Source: Brassica napus (lineage: Eukaryota; Streptophyta; Magnoliopsida; Brassicales; Brassicaceae). Taken from it: a stretch of DNA of 64,000 nt. The stretch covers positions 21,601,726 through 21,665,725 of the forward strand of contig NC_063437.1 in the NCBI RefSeq assembly GCF_020379485.1, read 5' to 3'. The position numbers and the translations under genes are program-made. This document shows positions 22,242 to 32,400 of this stretch, piece after piece; the stretch's first letter is position 1, and each line of letters begins with the position of its first letter. A model generated the notes under the pieces. The model was not told where the DNA came from, did no database searches, and was given only the letters and a program-made list of their open reading frames with translations.

Positions 22242-23640
22242 TGTTATGAGAGATTCATAAGGAGTCTATAATTTGAGTTCGCCCTAAAGCTCTCAGGCCC
22301 GATTATCGAGACTCGTTTGCAGCCGCCACCTTTCGACGCCGGAGAGGCCTCTGGCCGCCGGCGTCGGGATCTCCTCTTCAGTTCTTTTCGTTTTCCCTGT
22401 CTACAGTTTGTTTCTACCGTGTATGCCAGTTCTCCGACCTGGTGCTCCGTTTCTGACAACGTCTCTGCTCACACCAATGTTCCTCTTCGGAGAAAGCTGT
22501 TCGGTTCGAGTCGAAGCTCTTGTCTGTCTCTTTACAGATCTGGTTCCACCGGATCTGAAATGTTCTGGGGGGGTTCCCCAACCCGTCGAGTCTCTCGCCG
22601 GTTACAGTCGCCGTTCTGCATCAACATTGGTTTGCTACTACGCTTACCTCTCTCTCGACGAATATCCACCCCTTGTCGGGGTCGACACCATGCATCCATC
22701 CGGAGTTGCGCCTCGTCTGCAAGATCCGTCGTCATTTCCACCGCCTGAGCTCTTCGTATCACCGAAGTTTCTCAGTCCTCGGCGGTTTAAGAAAAGATTT
22801 GGCGTTCTCCCTCCTCCGCATCTCATCTCACCATATGTTGGACGGAGGCCTGAGCCGATGGCCCGGCCCTCACCGGATCTATCCTATCTACTTACCCGTC
22901 GCCGTACTTCCTCCGCCGTACTTTCATTATACCGACGAGGTCACGTTCTTAATTTTCTATGGTTGGGCCTACATACATTAAGTTTGGGCTTGTTTAGCCC
23001 ATTGGCTTTTATTTATCAATGGTCCAATCCACTGATTTCACAGTCCACGTTTTTGTGGGGGCTTTTAGTCTCCGTGAATAATTGCCAAAAGATTATTGAT
23101 GGGTTCTCTGGGTTATTTACCGAAGCGGGATCGCCTTATCTCTCTTATACGAAGAGTTTAATGTTTGCTCAGTCACCGATGGGTTCACCGGGATCGCCTT
23201 CATCACCACTAGCATACTTCTGCTTGGAGAAGCGAACCTTTTCATCCACTACCTCCTTGTTAAGGAGTGTTTCCCTTCCAAACATTAAATGGAAGTGTTC
23301 ATCCATATCTATAACCGTTTTGCTATCTTGTGTAGCGGCTCGTTCGGGGCCTGAAGATGCAACGGATTTCGTTTCGACGATATTCCGAGGTGCGGATTGG
23401 GTGCTAACGTCACCTCTTTATGTGACTATTTCTCAGCTGTCCGACTTTGTTGTGAAAGCTTTATCGACGCATTCGAGTTTCGTCTTGAATTTGCTGTCAT
23501 CTTCTCATGAAGAACTATCTTGTTTATCTACTTGTGTTATTGTATTTTATCTTTTGAATCAAAGAGGATGGTCCATTTCCTCTTTTTATTGTAACCCAAA
23601 GAGTTGAGTTTGAATGAAAGTAATTTGTGTTCAAAAAAAA
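22242..23640 (+). mobile_element. Poly(A)-tailed retro-insertion with target duplication
   Basis: The 1.4-kb insert is bounded by ATATACGGA at 22233-22241 and again at 23641-23649, a 9-bp target-site duplication. It ends in a polyadenylation-like AATGAAAG and an A-run. The paralogous segment at 25590-25690 has the same flanks fused without the insert. The first 650 bp are much more GC-rich than the surroundings. No reverse transcriptase or endonuclease motif was found, so it is either a 5'-truncated or derived LINE-type element or a retrotransposed transcript. Confidence 0.8.
22408..23607 (+). CDS. Open frame inside the retro-insertion, unknown
   Basis: The frame of 399 aa spans most of the insertion and ends 33 bp before the poly(A) tract. 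It is rich in Ser, Leu and Pro and has no motif I recognise: no Cys-His knuckle, no FADD box, no endonuclease signature. A shorter frame overlaps its first 340 bp. It could be a remnant ORF1-type protein, a retrocopied transcript read out of frame, or chance. I would not rely on it as a gene. Confidence 0.25.
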   Translation: MFLPCMPVLRPGAPFLTTSLLTPMFLFGESCSVRVEALVCLFTDLVPPDLKCSGGVPQPVESLAGYSRRSASTLVCYYAYLSLDEYPPLVGVDTMHPSGVAPRLQDPSSFPPPELFVSPKFLSPRRFKKRFGVLPPPHLISPYVGRRPEPMARPSPDLSYLLTRRRTSSAVLSLYRRGHVLNFLWLGLHTLSLGLFSPLAFIYQWSNPLISQSTFLWGLLVSVNNCQKIIDGFSGLFTEAGSPYLSYTKSLMFAQSPMGSPGSPSSPLAYFCLEKRTFSSTTSLLRSVSLPNIKWKCSSISITVLLSCVAARSGPEDATDFVSTIFRGADWVLTSPLYVTISQLSDFVVKALSTHSSFVLNLLSSSHEELSCLSTCVIVFYLLNQRGWSISSFYCNPKS

Positions 23641-23649
23641 ATATACGGA

Positions 23650-24924
23650 ATACAATACTGTTACTGGGTAAATTGTGTACAAGACCATTATGAAAATAAG
23701 TTGATTTACTAAATATATGGGCTTTATTTGAAATCAGATCAATAGCGGAAGCAAGAAAAACAACAAGAAGACTCAACTTACATTACATAGAATTTTAAAT
23801 TTGTTAATCTTTTTACTTTCTCCTTATGAAAAACGGATTCAGCTCACACTACATAGAATTCAAATAAGTTTTCTAATATTCATTCAAGGAGTGAGTGACA
23901 TATTCAAAGTTATGCTTTTTGGGACTTTTTCTGATGGATTTTTATAAACTGTTACCCAAGAGTAGAGTTATTCATATTCTCAAGTCAATGCATCCGAACC
24001 ATCTCAAATATTATGAAAAGGATAACAAGCGTTTCTTTGGTAAACCGTATAGGCTGTCTAATGGAGAGTCAGGTCCGTCTGAAAAATCAGACCAAAATAA
24101 ATTAATAGCCTCTCGGTGAAACTATGTAAGCTAATAAAAAATTTGTTACCAAAGTAAAGCTACAAAACAAGGTCAATATTAAACATGGGTCTTGTGTAGA
24201 CCAATTCTAGATAGAACTCAGGCAAAGAGATACTGCATAGATACACATGGGTTTGCATGTATTAATACGCCCAATATCGTTTAAAAAGGTTTTTACACGT
24301 ATTATATTTGTAAATTCTTTAGTTTGTAAAATATGTTTGATAACTATAGATCATGCATGGTGGACTCTGTAGCAGTTTTTTTTCCTTGAACTATTTTCAA
24401 CGTTGGATTCGAACAACTTGTTTTTTTTCCTAACCATTCCTTATTTTAATTTGGTGTGTTTAATTAAATTTTGCAGGTATGTGATGCTTGCATGGAAGCG
24501 GCATTATTGTTGTTTAACATGGGAAGATGTCGTGGGCAGTTTCAAAATATGATGCGAATGCTGTTTGACTTATTATATAAATGAGATCACAATCGAGTGA
24601 ATTCACACTAAGAATTCATTTATGTATGTTATCTTATTATTCAAATTAACAACTCTACGTACCATTAAGTCTCGGATTGTTTATGTTTTTAGTTGGTTTG
24701 ATTGTATCGTATACATTAGTTCGTATACGTTCAAATACTCTGTTTACAAGATAGTTAATTCATTGGTTTGCCATGTCTTGGCCTACAAATAAGTGTATAG
24801 CTGAGACTAGTGTAAATTTGTGTTTATAAAACCTAACTGTTATTGTCAAGCTTCACTCGATGAAGATATAATTGACAAAGTTTTAATAAAGTTGAATAGG
24901 TTAGTTACAAAAGAAAGTTGAATA
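23650..24924. other. Intergenic DNA with an exon-like remnant
   Basis: From 23650 to about 23760 the sequence is paralogous to 25650-25770 (the DUF295 3' flank). Around 24465-24583, a T-rich tract and GCAG acceptor precede an open segment reading VCDACMEAALLLFNMGRCRG and ending in a stop. It could be a terminal exon remnant of an unrecognised gene. Nothing else is supported. Confidence 0.4.
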
Positions 24925-25104
24925 TATAATGGTAAAGAGCTGATGTTGTCAGACTTGGTACAGAGTACTCTGATAAACCATTAACAAGACTGGAAGAATA
25001 CGATGAAGAGAGATTGGTTGTGTTTATACTGGAAGAATAGGATGAAGACTCTGATCCCATAAAGAATGTCTTTATACTTTTCTAAAGTTATCATATTTTC
25101 TAAA
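24925..25104. repeat. Second copy of the 21754-21905 segment
   Basis: Direct-orientation duplicate joined at its right edge to the inner end of the right inverted-repeat arm (25105). This marks a rearrangement breakpoint. Confidence 0.75.
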
Positions 25105-27260
25105 GTTTTTATATATCATTTGCATGTCGTAATCAAGTAGATCTTAGAATAAATGAATATCGTTTTTTAGTTTTGTAAATCTCCATTGTGATTCCATACG
25201 CTAGAGGTCAACTTTTGTCATACTAGTGCTCAGTGCTCACATATACTACATGCAACTCCGAAAGCTATTTTCTAAAGTGAGTTTTAAAACAAACATATAA
25301 TACTTAAAATGCTTTTATACTATTATTATTTAAATTTAGAGAGAACAAAAAGAAACGAGTGGCTTTTTTTTAATACTCATTCTACTTGGTTGTATAATAT
25401 CTCTCAAGCATGACTTTTGAATATCATGTATAGCAATAGAATTTTACTGCATAATTTGGAATCAACGAGTCAATGACAATACGTTATATTGAATTTTATT
25501 GAAGTTCATGAAAAAATAACAATCCTAATTCGGCAATGTTATTAAACTTGTAATTATGAAGATTACAAAAGTTATTATTAAATTTGTATGTTCATCATTT
25601 GTTCCTCTGTTTGTTTAGTCTGGAGGCAAAAAAATATATACGGTAATACAATATTATTGTATTGGGTGTACAAGCCCATTATGGATATAAGTTGATGTAA
25701 TAGATATGTTGGGCCTACGCTAAGAGTTGTATACACTGATATGGCCGAATAAATCCATGGCGGAAGCAATTAAGCAAATACTTGCACACGTATGATCTAA
25801 ACTAGGCAATTTAGAAAAGCTTCAGGAAATGTAATCAAGTTTCCTAAAATGATTGAATGAATACTGCTAACATAGTTAGCTGAAAGACTGATGAGAGATA
25901 TAACATAATTTCTCTAAGAGAGAATACAAACATAATCTACATTTGATTTTGAGGTGGAATAAAGTAGGGGGCTCTGGATGTAAAATTTCCACTGGCAATG
26001 AAGTAATCATCCAAACAGACAGTGGTCATTTCATCAAAATCCAAGAGTTCAGCGAAGTTAGAGGGTTTCTCAATAGCAGGGTCGCAGAAAGCTTCAGACT
26101 TCGAAATGAAAATGTTGAGATAACCTATGTCTTGAGTGTAAACAGCTTTTCCTTCTTCGTCTATCTTGAAAACCATTAAACCTCTGGTTTTCATTTTAGA
26201 CAGACATTTTGGGGTAGCCTTCCTAAACCACTTGACCAAGAAAGTCTCGCCTGTTATTCTCGACTCCACCAAATGTTCGCTCACGGAACAAGAACACAGA
26301 AGCTCCCGCTTGGCCTTTGTCAGCTCGGGAAGGTTTTTAAACTTCAACCTTTGAAACTTGTGTTGTTTGCCGAAACGATCCCATGACCCAATGAGGTGGC
26401 CTCCAGATCCGGGCATGCGAAACATGCCATCTTTTTCGGAAAACATGACACGGGAGGAGAAGAAACAGGGGTTCTTGATCATGATGTTGGTCCACTTACA
26501 TTGAGCTGGTCTGCAAAGGCTGAGTTGTGGTCCCAAGAACTTGACAGCCACAACACAGTCTTCATCCTCAGGAGAAGATGTGGACATGGCAACGTTAGTC
26601 ACAACTTTGGTTTGGCAATGAGGCAGAGTCACAAGAGGAGGCAGAGCTATGCGTTTTGGATTGGTATCAGATGCAACCGGGTTCAAGTCATCTTGGAGAC
26701 GCACTATGCCGTTCTCCTTCAAGGTAGCTACCCAACCATGGGATGCCCCGACTGTTACCATTTCATTCATCAAATCTAGAGGCACCTTCTTTTCCAAATA
26801 AGTGTCGCAAAACTTTTTATCAACCCTAATGACGAGTTTTCCCAGATCATCTCCACAAGGTTCAGCTCTGGCGATGGAACAAGCAGGGAACGTGGAAGAT
26901 GAGAAGCCATTGGAGAGAAGATGAAAACATGATCTTCTCAGCAACGCTGGTTCCCCAAGGCGCTTCGAGAGCCGGCTGAGAAGTAGAGACATGAATGATG
27001 ATAGTAGTGATGTAAAGCAAGAGACTGTAAAACTTAATTCAAGACATCAGAAATACCTACCCTGCAAAATTAATAAATACAGAGTATTCGCCTTGCCCAC
27101 CAAGTTTGCTAGTTTTTTTTAAATATTTTTCTTTACTTTTTTGATGATTTGCACCGCCCATTCAATGTCAACCAGTATCTTTAGTCTAGGCAATAATATA
27201 TTTACATCTCATTTTTTGTTCTTGAAAAGAAACGAGAAGAGCTAAAAGGTTGTTTAGCTT
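25105..27260. repeat. Right arm of the large inverted repeat
   Basis: Reverse-complement partner of 17090-19840. It includes DUF295 copy 3 with its 5' and 3' flanks, up to AAAAGGTTGTTTAG near 27244-27257. It is shorter than the left arm in the promoter region but retains the 3' flank segment (25600-25770) that the left arm has lost. Confidence 0.85.
25937..26992 (-). CDS. DUF295 family protein, copy 3 (intact, intronless)
   Basis: Single exon, 351 aa. The N-terminus MSLLLSRLSKRLGEPALLRR is Leu/Arg/Ser-rich without acidic residues up to Glu14, fitting a mitochondrial or plastid presequence. DUF295 landmarks are ASHGWVATLKENG near 81-93, the LPPLVTLPHCQ stretch near 118-128, DCVVAVKFLGPQLSLCRPAQ near 144-163, a central MFRMPGSGGHLIGSWD, and the C-terminal half with TRGLMVFKIDEEGKAVYTQD. 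No F-box is seen. It matches copy 2 (17531-18579) almost throughout, including the UTRs, and differs more from copy 1. The function of the family is unknown; organellar DUF295 proteins have been linked to stress responses. It probably descends from the same duplication that made the inverted repeat. Confidence 0.88.
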   Translation of the reverse strand: MSLLLSRLSKRLGEPALLRRSCFHLLSNGFSSSTFPACSIARAEPCGDDLGKLVIRVDKKFCDTYLEKKVPLDLMNEMVTVGASHGWVATLKENGIVRLQDDLNPVASDTNPKRIALPPLVTLPHCQTKVVTNVAMSTSSPEDEDCVVAVKFLGPQLSLCRPAQCKWTNIMIKNPCFFSSRVMFSEKDGMFRMPGSGGHLIGSWDRFGKQHKFQRLKFKNLPELTKAKRELLCSCSVSEHLVESRITGETFLVKWFRKATPKCLSKMKTRGLMVFKIDEEGKAVYTQDIGYLNIFISKSEAFCDPAIEKPSNFAELLDFDEMTTVCLDDYFIASGNFTSRAPYFIPPQNQM

Positions 27261-27905
27261 TCCGGCTATAAGTAGTAACCACAAAAGGAATTGAAAGAAT
27301 AGAAAAAAAAAAGAATGAAAATGAATAAAATAAAATAAAAATCCATTCCTTTCTTAATTTGTCAAAGAATAATTATAGTTTTTTATTTTTTAAATTTTAA
27401 GAAATGTTAATGAATTATAAGTAACAAATATTTCTTGTAAATGGTGCAAACTGTAAGAAATGTTAAGGAATTAGCTATTTCCATTCATTACTCTGGTCAC
27501 CATTTAAAGCTTTCTTCTTGTGATATTCTGTTATTTTCTTTTCATATTTTAAGTTGGAGTAAACTTTTATGACTTATTCTTGGGTTCAACCCGTAGGTTG
27601 AACCTCTTGGTTCCTAGAAAAAAGCTTTTGTAGTTATCACCAAGACTGCGTGTGAAAGTGATGGCTCGCATGGTTTAGTATTTCATCCTTCTCTCATATA
27701 TAATTTACATGTCAATTACACCGATGGAAAAACATCTAATTACATGAGTTCCACGTTACACAGTGAGAACACTAGTATAAAGAATGCTACATATTTTGAT
27801 CTAAATATTACATATAAAAAGTACTGCGTATATTCAACTCGTTTTCCTAGGTAATATAAAAATGATCTATAGCATGTAGCATTCAACTATAAGGAAAAAA
27901 TTATA
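27261..27905. other. Intergenic DNA
   Basis: AT-rich sequence with an A-rich tract near 27303-27350. I see no gene or defined repeat. Confidence 0.5.
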
Positions 27906-28145
27906 CTCGCTCTGTTTTCTATATGACGTTGTAAAGATTTCACCCAAATTAGACACCTAGTATAATACTTTTTCTATCCTTCTTTATTAATTGACTATCA
28001 TGTCTTGTAAAGCTTTTAGAGTTGAGTAAATATGGGTAATTATATAGTCATTTGTCGCATATTTTGCATGATTGTTCAGTAAAACGTCAGGTATATTGAA
28101 ACTAAAAAAATTTCCAAAACGCCATTTAAATTAAAATGGAGAGAG
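27906..28145. mobile_element. Stowaway-like MITE
   Basis: The ends CTCGCTCTGTTTT (27906) and, reverse-complemented, CTCTCTCCATTTT (ending 28145) form the CTCCCTCYGTTTT-type terminal inverted repeat of Tc1/mariner-derived MITEs. They are flanked by TA on both sides (27904-27905 and 28146-28147). It is 240 bp long with no coding capacity. Confidence 0.7.
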
Positions 28146-28147
28146 TA

Positions 28148-29421
28148 ATATTTTTTTTGGTAAACATGTTCCATGGAACTCTTGGATATCTAATGTGTGA
28201 TTTGATTAGGTGATAGTAAAGCTTAACATATAGTTAAGAGTCGAGACGTCTGTAAAACGAGACAACGTAACATACATGCCTCAATGGGACCACTATATAT
28301 GGTAAAAAATATTCGGTGACCTAATGACAAATGCATAGAGACATCAATAGGTATTGATTATTAGAATAAATAACTGTTAGTTATTGAATAAATTGTGTCG
28401 TTAACTTATTCGTGGGTGTGACTATAATAACTGGTATTTAGCTAGCCTCAAATGTTTAGTGAAATTATACGAGACTGCCATTTTTTGAGTGGGCCGTAAA
28501 GCGTCTCTGCGTTTTCTTGCACTTTTCCTAAAAGACCAAAAATTAGTCAGGTACATTAACAAAAACCAAAAAATGTAAATTACTGATTGATTAGTGAATC
28601 ATTAATCACTCAAAATACTGTTGTCTCATTGCTGCTTTAAATTTTGTTCAAGTGATTATCCAAGGTGTATGAAAACAGAAATGTATATACGGAAGCAAAA
28701 CATTTTTAAACTTATAAGAATTTTAGAATACTTCAAAATGAAATTATTCGGATAGTAATAAAATAACAATAATACTATTTATATATTCAAATAAACCATT
28801 ACCTAAAACATAATACTCGAACATTAGTAAAAGGCTTCTAACATCTTACTAATTCTGATTTTCCTTACTTGTCAAACAAACGTGCTTCTAGAAGTTGGCT
28901 TTTCCTAAACTGATTGGTGCAGCAATGCGTTATGTATTTGTCGATCAAAAATAAGATTATACAGTCAGTGTAACTTGTTCCCCACATGCGAATCTTTTGT
29001 AGGTTTGGTTTATCGTAACGTAAAATTCGCGTGCCAATAAAACCTATTAGGATTTATATAATAAACTAAAGTTTTGGCATTAGTGAACCCATACAAACAA
29101 AGTTGGCGTTATCTGACAACATGGTCCTAATCTAATAAAATAATTAGTGATTTATGGGTATGCACCACTATTTTAGCTTTTTATGGGCTACATCAACTCG
29201 TGTGAAGTAAATAAAACAAAAAAATGTGGCCGGAGACCAAAAAAAATCCCAAATCCAGTCAGTGAGCACTGCGAAACTCAGGAAAAGAGAAACATGAAAA
29301 AAGAAACTAGGGCTCATTCATTGCCAACGAGAACAACAATACTACAAAGAGAGTATCTAAACTATTTATTTAAATAATTAAATATATCAACCTGTTGTAC
29401 TGTCCAAAAAAATTATATATA
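28148..29421. other. Intergenic DNA before the satellite array
   Basis: AT-rich DNA. Near 29183-29377 a 64-codon frame rich in Lys/Arg occurs with no similarity I recognise. A purine-rich leader-like stretch precedes the array, but I find no exon to support a gene. Confidence 0.5.
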
Positions 29422-32400
29422 TAACCCCTACGAAAATATTGAATTTTTCGGTAAATGCACTATATACTGAAGCATATGATCTTTAGTGTTGTTTTAAAAT
29501 TTCTAAACACATTGTGCATTTATATTAATGTATATTAAACTCTATTTCATGGTACATGGGCGTCGTTTAATTTTTTTTGTCAATTAATCTAGTAAAACTT
29601 CATAATACTTCCTAAATTTGTTGACTAACCACTATAAAATTGCTATTCTCTAGAAAAACGGAGACAACAAAGGTTCCAAACCTCTTTGACCTTCATCATA
29701 TGTTAGTAAAGGATGCAACTATTCAGTAAAATAGAATTTTCATTTTTTGAAATTTTCGCAAAATCTATGGGTTAACCATCACGAAAATATTGAATTTTTC
29801 GGTAAATGCTCTATATACTAAAGCATTTGATCTTTAGTGTTGTTTTAAAATTTCTAAACACATTCTGCATTTGTATTAATGTATATTAAACTCTCTTTCA
29901 TGGTACATGAACATCATTTAAATTTTTCGTCAATTAATTTAGTAAAACTTCATAATACTCCATAAATTGGTTGACTAACCACTATAAAATCGCTATTCTC
30001 TAGCAAAACGGAGACAACAAAGGTTCTAAACCTCTTTGACCTTCATTATATGTTAGTGAAGGATGCAACTATGCATTAAAATAAAATTTTCATTTTTTTA
30101 AAATTTTTATCAAAATCTATGGGTTAACCCCTACGAAAATATTTAATTTTTCGGTAAATGCTCTATATACCGAAGCATATGATCTTTAGTGTTGTTTTAA
30201 AATTTCTAAACACATTCTGCATTTTAATTAGTGTATATTAAACTCTATTTCATGGAACATGGACGTCGTTTAAATTTTTCGTCAATTAATTTAGTAAAAC
30301 TTCATAATACTCCCTAAATTGGTTGACTAACCACTATAAACTCGCTATTCTTTAGAAAAACGGAGACAACAAAGGTTCCAAACCTCTTTGACCTTCATCA
30401 TATGTTAGTGAAGGATGCAACTATGCATTAAAATAGAATTTTCATTTTTTTGAATTTTTCTCAAAATCTATGGGTTAACCCGTACGAAAATATTGATTTT
30501 TTTTGTAAATGCTCTATATACTAAATCATTTGATCTTTAGTGTTGTTTTAAAAATTCTAAACACATTCTGCATTTGTATTAATGTATATAAAACTCTCTT
30601 TCATGGTACATGGGCATCTTTTAAAATTTTTGTCAATTAATTTAGTAAAACTTCATAATACTCCCTAAATTGGTTGACTAACCACTATAAAATCGCTATT
30701 CTCTAGAAAAACGGAGACAACAAAGGTTCCAAACCTCTTTGACCTTCATCATATGTTAGTGAAGGATGCAACTATGCATTAAAATAAAATTTTCATTTTT
30801 TTTAAATTTTTTAATCAAAATCTATGGGTTAACCCCTACGAAAATATTGAATTTTTCGGTAAATGCTCTATATACTGAAGCCTATGATCTTTAGTGTTGT
30901 TTTAAAATTTCTAAACACATTCTGCGTTTATATTAAACTCTATTTCATAGTACATGGGCGTCGTTTAATTTTTTTGTCAATTAATTTAGTAAACTTCATA
31001 ATACTTCTTAAATTGGTTGACTAACCACTATAAAATCGCTATTCTCTAGAAAAACGGAGACAACAAAGGTTCCAAACCTCTTTGACATTCATCATATGTT
31101 AGTGAAGGATGCAATTATTCATTAAAATATAATTTTCATTTTTTTTGAATTTTTCTCAAAATCTATGGGTTAACCCTCACGAAAATATTGATTTTTTCTG
31201 TAAATTCTCTATATACTAAAGCATTTGATCTTTAGTGTTGTTTTGAAATTTCTAAACACATTCTGCATTTGTATTAATTTATATTAAACTCTCTTTCATG
31301 GTACATGGGCATCGTTTAAATTTTTTGTCAATTAATTTATTAAAACTTCATAATACTTCCTAAATTGGTTGACTAACCACTATAAAATTGCTATTCTCTA
31401 GAAAAACGGTGACAACAATGCTTCCAAACCTCTTTGACCTTCATCATATGTTAGTGAAGGATGCAACTATGCATTAAAATAAATTTTTTAATTTTTTTGA
31501 ATTTTTCTCAAAATCTATGAGTCCCTACGAAAATATTGAATTTTTCGGTAAATACTCTATATACTGAAGCATATGATCTTTAATGTTGTTTTAAAATTTC
31601 TAAACACATTCTGCATTTGTATTAATGTATATTAAACTCAATTTCATCGTACATGTGCGTCGTTTAAATTTTTTTGTCAATTAATTTAGTAAAACTTCAT
31701 AATACTCCCTAAATTGGTTGACTAACCACTATAAAATCGCTATTTTTTAGAAAAACGGAGACAACAAAGTTTCCAAACCTCTTTGACCTTCATCATATGT
31801 TAGTGAGGGATGCAACTATGCATTAAAATAGAATTTTCATTTTTTTTGAAATTTTTTCAAAATCTATGGGTTAACCCCTACGAAAATATTTAATTTTCGG
31901 TATATGCTATATATACTGAAGCCTATGATCTTTACTGTTGTTTTAATATTTCTAAACACATTCTATATTTATATTAATGTATATTAAACTCTATTTCATG
32001 GTACATGAGTGTCGTTTAAATTTTTTGTCAATTAATTTAGTAAAACTTCATAATACTCCCTAAATTGGTTGACTAACCACTATAAAATCGCTATTCTCTA
32101 GAAAAACAGAGACAACAAAGGTTCGAAACCTCTTTGACCTTCATCATATGTTAGTGAAGGATGCAACTATGCATTAAAATAGAATTTTCAATTTTTTGAA
32201 TTTTTCTCAAAATCTATGGGTTAACACGTACGAAAATATTGAATTTTTCGGTATATGCTCTATATACTGAAGCATATGATCTTTAGTGTTGTTTTAAAAT
32301 TTTAAACACATTCTTGATTTATATTAATGTATATTAAACTCTATTTCATGGTACATGGGCGTCGTTTAATTTTGTTTGTCAAATAATTTAGTAAAACTTT

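Noticed and set aside
22317..22748. Second open frame (143 codons) in the retro-insertion
   Set aside because: It overlaps the longer frame in a GC-rich stretch where stops are rare; no motif is present.
23895..24119. 74-codon open frame MTYSKLCFLGLF...
   Set aside because: No recognised similarity, no promoter or leader features, within rearranged DNA.
29183..29377. 64-codon Lys/Arg-rich frame just before the satellite
   Set aside because: Low-complexity composition in AT-rich DNA and no splice-linked exons found.
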